A stretch of DNA of 64,000 nucleotides from Aliiruegeria sabulilitoris (GTDB lineage: Bacteria; Pseudomonadota; Alphaproteobacteria; Rhodobacterales; Rhodobacteraceae), in assembly GCF_001558155.1 (NCBI RefSeq), contig NZ_LOAS01000015.1, positions 1 to 64,000 of the forward strand. Direction: 5' to 3'. Both the position numbers and the translations under genes were made by a program. Of the stretch, positions 25,777-33,902 are shown piece by piece. Below the pieces are notes generated by a model that saw only the letters and a list, made by a program, of their open reading frames with translations, had not been told where the DNA came from and did no database searches. Each line of letters starts with the position of its first letter. The first letter of the stretch is position 1.

Positions 25777-26592
25777 ATGTCAGATTCCCTCGTCTTCGAT
25801 CCAAAGGGCGGGATGCCGCGCCTGCTGGAAATCATGGCCCGCCTGCGCGACCCCGAAACCGGCTGCCCCTGGGATATAGAGCAGAGCTGGGAGACCATCG
25901 CGCCCTACACGATCGAGGAGGCCTACGAAGTGGCCGACGCCATCGAGCGCGAGGCCTGGGACGAGTTGAAGGGCGAGTTGGGCGACCTGCTGCTGCAGGT
26001 GGTCTATTACACGCAAATGGGCACGGAAGAGGAGCGCTTCACCTTCGACGAAGTCGCAAATTCGATCTCCGACAAGATGGTCGCTCGCCACCCGCATGTC
26101 TTCGGCGATGAGAGCCGGGAAAAGTCCGCCGAACAGCAGACGCGCGACTGGGAGGTCGTTAAGGCTGCCGAACGCAAGGCCAAGGGCGAGGCGCGGGTGC
26201 TGGATGGCGTGGCGATGGGTTTGCCGGCGCTCTTGCGCGCTTACAAGCTTCAGAAACGCGCCGCCCGAGTCGGCTTCGACTGGGACAATGCGGACCTCGT
26301 CCTCGACAAGATCCGCGAGGAAGCGGAGGAACTGGCCGAGGCCGCGAAATCCGGCTCACATGATGCCATCGAGGACGAGATGGGCGACATGCTTTTCGTG
26401 CTGGCCAACCTGGCTCGCCATCTCGGCGTCGATCCCGAACAGGCGCTGCGCCGCACCAATGCCAAGTTCACCCGCCGCTTCAACGCAATCGAGGATACGC
26501 TTCACGCGCAGGGCACCTCGCCCGCCGAGGCGACGCTGGACGAAATGGACGCGCTCTGGAACCAGATCAAGGCACAGGAAAAGCCACGCTGA
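25777..26592 (+). CDS. mazG: Nucleoside triphosphate pyrophosphohydrolase
   Basis: A 271-residue MazG that hydrolyses (d)NTPs to monophosphate and pyrophosphate, lowering damaged nucleotides and affecting ppGpp-related stress. Both tandem all-alpha domains are present. The first has RLRDPETGCPWDIEQSWETI and the metal-binding EEAYEVADAIE...ELGDLLLQVVYY. The second has KIREEAEELAEAAKSG...EDEMGDMLFVLANLARHLGVDPEQALR, followed by KFTRRFNAIE. All the acidic E-x-x-E/D-x-x-D ligands are conserved. A GGAG site precedes ATG 25777. Converges with the orphan gene at 26603, 10 bases away. Confidence 0.96.
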   Translation: MSDSLVFDPKGGMPRLLEIMARLRDPETGCPWDIEQSWETIAPYTIEEAYEVADAIEREAWDELKGELGDLLLQVVYYTQMGTEEERFTFDEVANSISDKMVARHPHVFGDESREKSAEQQTRDWEVVKAAERKAKGEARVLDGVAMGLPALLRAYKLQKRAARVGFDWDNADLVLDKIREEAEELAEAAKSGSHDAIEDEMGDMLFVLANLARHLGVDPEQALRRTNAKFTRRFNAIEDTLHAQGTSPAEATLDEMDALWNQIKAQEKPR

Positions 26593-26602
26593 GCGGGCGC
26601 CC

Positions 26603-27163
26603 CTACTTGGGCAGGTTGAAATTGCTGTACTCGCTCAGAAGCTTCCCGTTCATGTAGACGAAGCGATCCGCCATCAGCGCGGAGGGCTTGAAACCCGTCT
26701 CCAGGCTGTCATGAATGCGCGAGAGCGGAAACGAGATGCCGGACAGCCCCATGACAAAGACGTTGGGGATCAACCGGCTGGTATCCCCAGCGACATTGTC
26801 GCTCCATTTTTTCGCCGCCTCGGGCAAGCCCATCATCTTCATCACGCCGTGATACATGATCATGCGCGTCAGCAGCCCGATGCCACCCACGGGGTTCCAG
26901 GCATGCCCTTCGACACCGGCAGTCGAACAGCCCAGAAGCTGGATCTGTCCGTTCTTCTGCATCTTGTCCTTCAGCATCTGCGCAAGGGCGTTCGCGTCGT
27001 CATCGCCGATATATCCGGGCGCTCCGTGCTGGTAGATACGAATGAGCTTGATCGAGTTGTTCGGCATTGCCGCGATACGCGTCTTTCGCTCGCTGTAGGG
27101 ATAGCCGAATTCCTGCTGCTTGCCGTCTTCGTTGAAAAAGACACCCGAGATTCCGAAAGCCAT
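26603..27163 (-). CDS. Orphan protein with caspase-clan-like His-Gly / Gly-Cys motifs
   Basis: A 186-residue protein I cannot place in a named family. Two hydrophobic strand-like blocks end in HG and GC: IKLIRIYQHGAPGYI (His46-Gly47) and GQIQLLGCSTAGVEG (Gly78-Cys79). That spacing and context are those of clan CD cysteine peptidases and related caspase-fold domains (C80, DUF4347, CHAT-like). A peptidase or autoprocessing role is a hypothesis. The C-terminal half (about 90-186) has amphipathic helices and no known motif. The start is ATG 27163, directly after GGAGGAGAAA. It has its own consensus -10 promoter in an A/T-rich patch, is unrelated to mazG next door, and may be horizontally acquired. 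Confidence 0.7.
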   Translation of the reverse strand: MAFGISGVFFNEDGKQQEFGYPYSERKTRIAAMPNNSIKLIRIYQHGAPGYIGDDDANALAQMLKDKMQKNGQIQLLGCSTAGVEGHAWNPVGGIGLLTRMIMYHGVMKMMGLPEAAKKWSDNVAGDTSRLIPNVFVMGLSGISFPLSRIHDSLETGFKPSALMADRFVYMNGKLLSEYSNFNLPK

Positions 27164-27198
27164 TTTCTCCTCCGAAATGAAAAATCTAAATATGTTCA

Positions 27199-27227
27199 AT
27201 TATACCAAATTTGCGGGAAATCGTCTA
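27199..27227 (-). promoter_or_regulatory. Consensus-like promoter of the orphan gene
   Basis: On the minus strand, TAGACG (27222-27227) and a perfect TATAAT (27199-27204) are separated by exactly 17 bases. This predicts a transcript start near 27191 and a 28-base leader with a strong GGAGG. A perfect -10 box and an A/T-rich flank are unusual in this GC-rich window. Confidence 0.6.
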
Positions 27228-27350
27228 TCGGTGGCCGCTCCTACGGCGGCCGTTCTCAGCAGGCCGGGGAAAGGAAAATGCCGGGCGATCTTGCCGCCAT
27301 TCGGTGCCGGCACACCACGCAAAAGCAGATCCGCCAAGCGCCGTGTTCAG

Positions 27351-27398
27351 TCATCTTTCCGGAAGATACGTCCGCCGGAGGCACGATCCGCAGGATCG
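27351..27398 (+). repeat. Dispersed intergenic repeat, copy A
   Basis: TCATCTTTCCGGAAGATACG, followed by a CCGCCGGAGG segment and GCACGATCCGCAGGATCG. Its beginning (TCATCTTTCC) and end (AGGCACGATCCGCAG) are shared with copy B at 43749-43796. A similar motif, TCATCTTTCC-n-AAATACTCC-GCCGGAGG, is frequent between genes in Rhodobacteraceae as I remember it. Function unknown. Confidence 0.5.
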
Positions 27399-27452
27399 TT
27401 CCCGCGCGAAGCGCGCCACCGTACGGCCCAAAGATGCTTCCAGATCGCGGTT

Positions 27453-28460
27453 TCAGGGAATCGCCAGAACAGGCGCGCGGCCGAGTGGAAGCGGTCCGAG
27501 CCGTGTTCTGCCATTCTCGAAGGCAAGCGGGATATCCAGCGTGTCGGAGCGACCTGCCAGCCCACTCAACATGCTCAACGCACTTTCGATCGGATCAGCC
27601 AGGCTGTCGGGAACAAACCCCGAGCGCCGAGCAATTTCGAGCATCTCGCGCCAGTTCGTGGACTTCACCATCACCTCGCCGCTGACCACGCCGTCCGATG
27701 CGACCGTCAACGCTCCGGCGATACGCAATTCCAGCTTGCCCCATTTGGCGGCGATTTCGTGAATGTCGATCTCGCGCGGTTGGGGGCGATCCTCCTCCAG
27801 CGCCTGACGGTCCCAGGGGCGGTCGAAGCCGACAGTCAGGTCGGCCTTCAACTCGTCAACCGTCGCGGGCACCAGCCCGGCTTTGGCCAGCATCGCGATC
27901 CCGTCCGAGCGCGGCTTCAGCCCGACGATCTCGAGCCCGATATCGTGCTGCCCTTCGCCCGCCTCGTTCGGGCGTGTGGCAAGGCGTACCTGTGCCATGC
28001 TGCTGGTCCAGCCGGCATCGGAGTCCAGCGCCAACCCGTCGAACACGAGCGTCGCACTCTGTAGTTCCTGCGCGCTGCCGGGGCGGAAGGTGACGCTGCC
28101 CCGCAATTCGTCGCCGGTGATGGCGACCGTCTGCCACGGCGTCTGAAGCGTCATGTCATTGGGCCAGACAAGGATCACGTGATCCTTCTGGTAGTTGAGC
28201 CCGAGGATCTGGAAAAACGGCGCCTGCCAGACCCAGCCCTTCTCGGTGTTGGCAAGCACCAGCCCGGAAATGGTCCGGTCGATGCGCGTCGGAAACCCCT
28301 GAACCTCGATCCTGTCCCATTCAGCCTGCCAGCCTGCCTCCCGCCGCGCCTCCAGCCAGGTTTCCAGCCCGGTTTTCGCGTTCCACGCGCCCCAGCCCCA
28401 CCACGCGCTCCAGCCTAGCACGACGAGCACGGTGAGCCACAACAGACGGATCGGTTTCAT
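27453..28460 (-). CDS. DUF2125 domain protein
   Basis: A 335-residue protein of the alphaproteobacterial DUF2125 family, function unknown. It begins with a single N-terminal transmembrane segment (LLWLTVLVVLGWSAWWGWG, about residues 6-25). A large soluble domain follows, presumably periplasmic, with the family pattern GFPTRIDRTISGL near residue 57, WQAPFFQILGLNY and PWQTVAITGDEL. DUF2125 proteins recall lipid-transfer or AsmA-like beta-rich proteins, but nothing is proven. Divergent from the gamma-glutamylcyclotransferase gene, with 62 bp between starts. Confidence 0.85.
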   Translation of the reverse strand: MKPIRLLWLTVLVVLGWSAWWGWGAWNAKTGLETWLEARREAGWQAEWDRIEVQGFPTRIDRTISGLVLANTEKGWVWQAPFFQILGLNYQKDHVILVWPNDMTLQTPWQTVAITGDELRGSVTFRPGSAQELQSATLVFDGLALDSDAGWTSSMAQVRLATRPNEAGEGQHDIGLEIVGLKPRSDGIAMLAKAGLVPATVDELKADLTVGFDRPWDRQALEEDRPQPREIDIHEIAAKWGKLELRIAGALTVASDGVVSGEVMVKSTNWREMLEIARRSGFVPDSLADPIESALSMLSGLAGRSDTLDIPLAFENGRTRLGPLPLGRAPVLAIP

Positions 28461-28522
28461 GACGCCCCTTTCACCTCTTCCCGTTTTACGCTTTACACCG
28501 CGGAACGCGTGAGGGACCAGAA

Positions 28523-29083
28523 ATGCTTCAGGAAATCGATACGACGCAACCGCTTTGGGTTTTCGGCTATGGTAGCTTGATCTGGCATCCGGGCTTCCCG
28601 GTCGAGGAACAGGCGGTGGCGCGGCTCTCCGGCTACCACCGGGCATTCTGCATGTCCTCGATCCACCATCGCGGCACAGAGGAGGATCCCGGCCTCGTGC
28701 TGGCGCTCGACCAGTTCGAAGGGGCGCATTGCGACGGGCTTGCCTTTCGGGTGATGCCGGGCGAGGAGGCCCGAACGCTCGATGCGCTGCGCGAGCGCGA
28801 ACTGATCTCCTCGGCCTATGTGGAGGAACTCGTTTCCCTGCGCCTGCATGACGGGCGCAACGTGACCGCGCTGGCCTATGTTATCGAGCGTGGTCACGTG
28901 CAGTATTGCGGCGGCATGCCGCTTGAAGAACAGGCACAGATCATCGCCCGGGCCGTCGGCGGGCGCGGCCCGAACACCGAATACTTGTTTAATACCGCCG
29001 ATCACCTGACCGAACTTGGCCTGGCGGATGAGGATCTGGACTGGCTGGCGGCACGGGTGCGCGCCTTGACGGCCAAGGCCTGA
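28523..29083 (+). CDS. chaC: Gamma-glutamylcyclotransferase (ChaC type)
   Basis: A 186-residue ChaC-family enzyme that degrades glutathione to 5-oxoproline and Cys-Gly. The glycine-rich substrate loop VFGYGSLIWHPGF (residues 13-25) is the family hallmark, followed by RLSGYHRAFCMSSIHHRGT, GLVLALD and a glutamate in the EELVSL region. YVIERGHVQYCGGMPLEEQAQIIARAVGG is typical of the glutathione-specific branch. Starts at ATG 28523. It sits between DUF2125 (divergent) and the MotA-like gene, about 165 bp upstream of the latter on the same strand. Confidence 0.9.
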   Translation: MLQEIDTTQPLWVFGYGSLIWHPGFPVEEQAVARLSGYHRAFCMSSIHHRGTEEDPGLVLALDQFEGAHCDGLAFRVMPGEEARTLDALRERELISSAYVEELVSLRLHDGRNVTALAYVIERGHVQYCGGMPLEEQAQIIARAVGGRGPNTEYLFNTADHLTELGLADEDLDWLAARVRALTAKA

Positions 29084-29249
29084 GGCGCGAAAAATCCCGG
29101 CAGCTCGGATGTAACCGGCCCGGCGATCGTGTTTCGAGGTTACACAAAAATGGCTTTGCCGCAGATTTTCCGTTTGCGCATTGGCTTTCGAAAACCGCGC
29201 AACTAACGTGCGAACAAGTTTTTTCACCTGCGCGGGATGCCCCGGAACC

Positions 29250-30497
29250 ATGAGCGACAGCCCAGCCCAGACCCATTTCTCGCAACCGGTGCGCCAGATC
29301 ACGCAGATGTTGATCGCCGTCGGGCTCTTCGCCGCCGGAAGCTGGGTCATCTTTCCGTCGGTGGAGCCCGTTTTTTTAGCCAACCCCTGGTTGAACGGCA
29401 CCATCGCGCTCGTCTTCGTCATTGGTGTGCTGGCCTGTTTCCTGCAGGTGGCGCAGCTTTCCTCCTCGGTGCGCTGGATCGAGGCCTTTGCCCGCGACCA
29501 CCAATCTGCGGCCAACAGCCCCACGCCGCGCCTTCTGGCGCCGCTGGCCGCGCTGCTGCGCTCGCGCGGCGTGCATCGCCAGATCTCCTCGACCTCGGCC
29601 GGCTCCATTCTCGAGTCGGTTGCGACCCGGATCGAGGAAGGGCGGGATATCACTCGCTACATCGTCAACCTTCTGATCTTCCTGGGTCTTTTGGGTACGT
29701 TCTACGGCCTGGCCACCACCGTTCCGGCCGTTGTCGAGACGATCCGTTCGCTCGCGCCGCAAGAGGGCGAGTCGGGCGTGCAGGTCTTCGAGAAGCTCAT
29801 GAGCGGGCTGGAAGCACAGCTCGGCGGCATGGGCACGGCTTTCGGCTCGTCACTGCTGGGGCTTGCCGGTTCTCTCGTCGTGGGCCTTCTGGAGCTTTTC
29901 TCCTCGCGCGGCCAGAACCGTTTCTATCGCGAGCTGGAAGAATGGCTGTCCTCGATCACCCGGCTCGGCTTTGCCGGCGGCGAGAGCGAGATGTCCGGCG
30001 AGGCCGGGGCGCTGGTAGCCGTTCTGGACCACATGGCCGAGCAGATGGAAGTGATGCGCGAGACGCTGAGCACCGCCGATGCCAGCCGCTCCATGGTCGA
30101 TGACAAGCTGACCGAGGTTGCCATGGCGGTGACCGCGCTCACCCGCACGATGCAGCACGGCGACCGCGCCACAGATGTGCTTGAACGCATTGCCGAAGGG
30201 CAGGAGCGCATGCACGACACCCAGCAGCAAGTGCTGCGCAAGCTCGCCTCGGCCCCCACCCAGGAAGGCGAGATGGCGGATACCGGGGGAGATGCGGAAT
30301 CGCGGATGCGCTTGCGCTCGATCGACGTCCAACTGCTGCGTATTCTGGAGGAACTCGCCGCGGGCCGGCAGGAAACCGTGGCCGAGCTGCGCGCCGATCT
30401 GGCGACACTCACCCGCGAAATCCGGCGCTCGCGCCCCGTGCAACCGCAGGTCGATACCGGCACGGTCGTCGGTCCGGACGGCCGGACGGGAGGCTGA
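29250..30497 (+). CDS. MotA/TolQ/ExbB-like proton channel subunit with cytoplasmic tail
   Basis: A 415-residue inner-membrane protein. Four transmembrane helices are visible at about 17-35, 48-68, 138-159 and 193-216. The last two carry the MotA/TolQ/ExbB signatures GLLGTFYGLATTVPAVV and GGMGTAFGSSLLGLAGSLVVGLLE. A tail of about 200 mostly helical residues follows, predicted cytoplasmic. It should form the outer ring of a proton-driven stator with the MotB-like protein encoded 3 bp downstream. Four helices plus a long tail resemble MotA and the Zorya protein ZorA more than TolQ (three helices). No flagellar, Tol or Zorya genes are adjacent. The ATG at 29250 was chosen over an upstream frame; the ribosome binding site is weak. 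Confidence 0.8.
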   Translation: MSDSPAQTHFSQPVRQITQMLIAVGLFAAGSWVIFPSVEPVFLANPWLNGTIALVFVIGVLACFLQVAQLSSSVRWIEAFARDHQSAANSPTPRLLAPLAALLRSRGVHRQISSTSAGSILESVATRIEEGRDITRYIVNLLIFLGLLGTFYGLATTVPAVVETIRSLAPQEGESGVQVFEKLMSGLEAQLGGMGTAFGSSLLGLAGSLVVGLLELFSSRGQNRFYRELEEWLSSITRLGFAGGESEMSGEAGALVAVLDHMAEQMEVMRETLSTADASRSMVDDKLTEVAMAVTALTRTMQHGDRATDVLERIAEGQERMHDTQQQVLRKLASAPTQEGEMADTGGDAESRMRLRSIDVQLLRILEELAAGRQETVAELRADLATLTREIRRSRPVQPQVDTGTVVGPDGRTGG

Positions 30498-30500
30498 TCC

Positions 30501-32891
30501 ATGGCCTTGTCGCGCCGCCGGAGCAGCGACCGTTTCTCGGCCTCGATCTGGCCCGGCTTCGTCGATGCGATGACGGCGCTCCTGCTGGTGCTGATGTTCG
30601 TTCTGTCGATCTTCATGATCGTCCAGTTCATGCTGCGCGAGACCATCACCGGACAGGAGAGCGAACTCGACATCCTGCATGGCGAGATTTCGCAACTGGC
30701 CGATGCGCTTGGCATGGAGCGGGAAAAGACAACGGACCTGGAACAGCAGGTCGGATCCCTCGGCACGACCCTCGCAGAGGCGCGCGACGAGGCCGACCAG
30801 CAGGCCGCGCTGATCGCGGCGCTCACCGCACAGGTCGGCCAGCAGGAAGACGAACTGGCCACTGCGGCCGGACGGATCTCGGATTTCGAATCCCAGGTGG
30901 CGGCGCTCCTTCTGGAACGCGACAGCGCGCGCGAAAACGTGGCATCACTGGAAGGGCAGCGCAGCCAGCTTGAAGCTGAGCGCGATGCGCTGACTGAGGC
31001 CCGCGATGCATTGAACCAGGAGCGCAGCGCGCTGGAGACGGCGCTGGCCTCGGCGCGCAGCGAGATGGACCTGCAGCAGGAGGAGGCCCGCCTCGCCGCG
31101 GCCCGCCGCGAGGCGCTCGAAGCGCTGGTGGCCGACCTTCGTTCGCAGAATGCCGAGACGGATGCCGAACTGGCCGCGAAGCTGGCCGAGGCCGAGGACC
31201 TTCAGGACCGTCTGAGCGAGGAAGAGACCGCGCGGCTGGCGGAAGCGGCTGCGGCGGCCAATCTGCGCGAACGGCTCAAGGGGGCGGAGGATGAGCTGAC
31301 GGCAATGACGCTCGCTCTGGAAGAGCAACGGCGCAAGGCCGAGGAAACGCTCACGATGCTCGCCGCCGCGCAATCGGCCGAAGCCGCTTTGGACGAGAAG
31401 CTGGCCGCCGCGCTGGTGGCGCGGCTCAGCCTGTCGGAGCGGTTGGAGTCGGAAAGCGCGGCCCGGCAAGCTGATGCCACCGCGCTGGCCGAGGCGCAGG
31501 CGGAGGCCGCGCGGATGAAAGAAGCGCTTGCCGCCGCCGAGGTGGAACGGGCCCGGCTCGCCGCCGCGCTGGAGGATGCGCGCAGCGGGCAATCGGCCGG
31601 GGCCATGGCGCTTGGACAGGCGCAGGACGACGTTGCGCGGCTCACGGCGGAACTGGTGGGGCTCAAGAACCGCAGCGAAGCCTTGGCGGCCGAATTGCAG
31701 CGCGCCGAGGAAGGTGGCGCAGCAGGAGCCGTCGCGCTGGCCGAGGCGCAGGCCCGTGCCGACACGCTGACGGCGGAACTGGACGCGGAACGCGCGACAG
31801 TGGTTCGGCTGACCGCCGAGCGCGATGCGGCGACGGATGAAGGGCTCGGAGCGGCCCAGCAACTCGCCGAGGCTCAACGGGTCATAGAGACGCTCTCGAA
31901 CGATATTGCAGAGTTGCGCAGCGCGCTTTCCCGCCAACAGGCCGAGAACGAGAGCCTGCGCGCGGCCACAGGCGACGTCGAAACCGTGCGCAAACAGCTC
32001 GCTGCGGCGCTCGCGGCCAAGCTGGCGGCGGAACAGACGGTTTCGGAACAGATGAGCGCGGCGGAGCAACGCGCGGCACTCTTGACGGCGGCGCAGCGCG
32101 AGCTGGAGCAGAAACAGGCCGAGTCCGCGAAAAGCCAGCGGCGGATGGCGCTGCTCAACGAGAATATCTCCTCGCTGCGCAGCCAGCTTTCCTCGCTCCA
32201 GCAGCTACTGGACGCTTCGGAGGCGCGCGATGCGGATTCGCGAGTGGAGATCCAGTCGCTTGGCACCCGCCTCAATACCGCGCTGGCGCAGGTCGCCTCC
32301 GAGGAGAAGGCGCGCGCGCGGGCTGAAGCGCAACGCGCCGAGGCGGAGGCCGAACGGGCTCGCCTTGAAGAGGCCGAACGGATCCGGCTTGAGAAAGAGA
32401 AGGAGCGGCTGGAGGCCGAGGCGCGCGAACTCAAGAATTACCGCTCCGAATTCTTCGGACGCATGCGCGATGTCCTCGGCGGCCGCGAAGGGGTGCGGAT
32501 CGAAGGCGACCGCTTTGTCTTCTCCTCCGAGGTGCTGTTCGAGCCGGGCTCGGCCGATATTTCCGAGCAGGGGCGTACACAAATTTCGCGCGTCGCGTCG
32601 ATCCTGTCCGAGGTCTCGGGCGAAATCCCGCAGGAGATTGACTGGGTGATCCGTGTCGATGGGCATACCGATGACCAGCCACTTTCCGGTTTCGGTGCGT
32701 TCCGGGATAACTGGGAGTTGAGCCAGGCCCGGGCGCTGGCGGTTGTCCGCTACATGACCGAAGAACTCGGTTTCGCACCCGGCCGGCTCGCCGCCAACGG
32801 ATTTGGCGAGTTCCAGCCGGTGTCGACGGAGGACACGGACGAGGCGCGCGCGCGCAACCGCCGGATCGAGATGAAGCTGACCGAGCGCTGA
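30501..32891 (+). CDS. MotB-like protein: one membrane helix, very long coiled coil, OmpA peptidoglycan-binding domain
   Basis: A 796-residue protein. Residues 18-44 (FVDAMTALLLVLMFVLSI) form one membrane helix with Asp22 in the place of the proton-carrying Asp of MotB. Residues 45-650 are almost entirely heptad coiled coil rich in Ala, Glu, Arg and Gln. Within it, residues 273-482 consist of five tandem 42-residue units. Residues 672-796 form an OmpA/MotB peptidoglycan-binding domain with DGHTDDQPL, NWELSQARALAVV and ARNRRIEMKL. With the MotA-like partner it should form a wall-anchored proton-driven machine. MotB itself is only about 300 residues; the length here is exceptional. The target of the motion or force is unknown. 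Confidence 0.82.
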   Translation: MALSRRRSSDRFSASIWPGFVDAMTALLLVLMFVLSIFMIVQFMLRETITGQESELDILHGEISQLADALGMEREKTTDLEQQVGSLGTTLAEARDEADQQAALIAALTAQVGQQEDELATAAGRISDFESQVAALLLERDSARENVASLEGQRSQLEAERDALTEARDALNQERSALETALASARSEMDLQQEEARLAAARREALEALVADLRSQNAETDAELAAKLAEAEDLQDRLSEEETARLAEAAAAANLRERLKGAEDELTAMTLALEEQRRKAEETLTMLAAAQSAEAALDEKLAAALVARLSLSERLESESAARQADATALAEAQAEAARMKEALAAAEVERARLAAALEDARSGQSAGAMALGQAQDDVARLTAELVGLKNRSEALAAELQRAEEGGAAGAVALAEAQARADTLTAELDAERATVVRLTAERDAATDEGLGAAQQLAEAQRVIETLSNDIAELRSALSRQQAENESLRAATGDVETVRKQLAAALAAKLAAEQTVSEQMSAAEQRAALLTAAQRELEQKQAESAKSQRRMALLNENISSLRSQLSSLQQLLDASEARDADSRVEIQSLGTRLNTALAQVASEEKARARAEAQRAEAEAERARLEEAERIRLEKEKERLEAEARELKNYRSEFFGRMRDVLGGREGVRIEGDRFVFSSEVLFEPGSADISEQGRTQISRVASILSEVSGEIPQEIDWVIRVDGHTDDQPLSGFGAFRDNWELSQARALAVVRYMTEELGFAPGRLAANGFGEFQPVSTEDTDEARARNRRIEMKLTER
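31317..31946 (+). repeat. Five tandem 126-bp coding units (42-residue coiled-coil repeat)
   Basis: In the MotB-like protein the motif aLAEAQ recurs with its Gln at residues 291, 333, 375, 417 and 459, exactly 42 residues (six heptads) apart, and most units have LTAEL about 10 residues later. Units start at residues 273, 315, 357, 399 and 441. The DNA is diverged, so the array looks old and under protein-level constraint. Confidence 0.85.
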
Positions 32892-32894
32892 GGC

Positions 32895-33902
32895 TCACGG
32901 AAGCTCGAACAGGATTTTGCGCTTCTCAAGCAACCGCGCGCCGCGCCAATGCGCGACATGGGCCCGGTAGGTGCCGGGGGGAAACCCGCCTTTCGGCGCG
33001 TTCAAGCCGTTTGCGCGATAGAACAACGGTTGGTCTCTTTCGAGCTGGAAGCTTCGGCTGTGCTCCAGCCCTGCTTCGCCGCTGAGCGTCAGGACCATCC
33101 GGTCCCGCTCCTGTCCGCCAAAGAAAAGCCCCCAGAGCACGATCGCCTCGGGCGCGGCCTCCGGCAGGGCGTTCCCGGGCAGGCCCGCGAGTATCTCCGG
33201 AAAATCGGGAACCCTGTCCAGCAGGCCGATCTGGATCAGGCCGCCGGGCCGGTAGGCGGGAATGTCGCCCGCCTGCCAGGCGGAAAGCGCAGAGGTCGCT
33301 CCACAGTCCTTGCCGGCGTCGGCGCGGAACGGGTCGATCACTTGCTTGCCGAAGCGGAAGGAGAAATGCAGATGTGGCGCGCTGGCCTTGCCGCTCATGC
33401 CGATCTGCCCGATCGGGGCACCGGCTTCGACCATTTCACCTTTCCGTACCGAGACGCTGCCGCGCCGCAGATGGCAATACTGCGTCTCCCAGCCGTCTCC
33501 ATGCGCGATGACGATGCCGTTGCCGCATTCCCGCGCCGAAACATCGGGCGCGTTGGGGTTTTCTATTTCGATATCGGGCATGTTGTCCCGAATGCCCCGA
33601 ACGCGCCCCGTGGCGGCAGCGCGCACGGCGATCCCGTCGCCAAAGGCCAGTCCCGGCGCTACGGCGATGTCGGTTCCCTTATGCGCATCGCTGGTGAGCG
33701 CGCCGCAAGAATGCTCGATGGCGCCCGGACCTGGATCGCGGTCGACATAGCGGGTAATTCGACAGTTTGTCTCAGAGCAGTCGACCGGAAAAAGCAGGGC
33801 AGGGGGCGGTGTCGCGGGGACGTCCGCCAGCGCGGGAAAGGCAAGAAGACAGAGAAAGGGCGCCCGCAGGCGCCCTGTTCCCGATCTTCCGTTTCCCGCC
33901 AT
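32895..33902 (-). CDS. M23-family metallopeptidase (LytM-like)
   Basis: A 335-residue exported protein. A signal peptide covers about the first 27 residues (LRAPFLCLLAFPALA). The LytM/M23 zinc peptidase domain follows, with HKGTDIAV, DNGIVIAHG-type GNGIVIAHGDGWETQYCHL and the HxH in ASAPHLHFSFRFG, so the metal ligands are complete. Enzymes of this type cut peptidoglycan cross-links or peptides. The C-terminal 130 residues are a beta-rich extension not needed for catalysis. ATG 33902 overlaps the clpA stop (ATGA), which couples the two. It converges with the MotB-like gene, 3 bases apart. Wall hydrolase next to a wall-anchored stator is suggestive, no more. Confidence 0.88.
   Translation of the reverse strand: MAGNGRSGTGRLRAPFLCLLAFPALADVPATPPPALLFPVDCSETNCRITRYVDRDPGPGAIEHSCGALTSDAHKGTDIAVAPGLAFGDGIAVRAAATGRVRGIRDNMPDIEIENPNAPDVSARECGNGIVIAHGDGWETQYCHLRRGSVSVRKGEMVEAGAPIGQIGMSGKASAPHLHFSFRFGKQVIDPFRADAGKDCGATSALSAWQAGDIPAYRPGGLIQIGLLDRVPDFPEILAGLPGNALPEAAPEAIVLWGLFFGGQERDRMVLTLSGEAGLEHSRSFQLERDQPLFYRANGLNAPKGGFPPGTYRAHVAHWRGARLLEKRKILFELP

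Noticed and set aside
29250-32891. Zorya anti-phage system (ZorA/ZorB)
   Set aside because: The two proteins share the stator architecture, but no ZorC, ZorD or ZorE is nearby. Flanking genes are housekeeping, and here the long extension is in the MotB-like subunit. ZorA instead has a long tail, so a different role is more likely.
29250-32891. Flagellar motor genes motA/motB
   Set aside because: No flagellar genes are near, and the 600-residue coiled coil is foreign to MotB.
30501-32891. Tandem DNA repeats as a microsatellite or CRISPR-like array
   Set aside because: The periodicity is at protein level (126 bp with diverged bases) and inside a coding frame. No identical repeats with unique spacers exist anywhere in the window.
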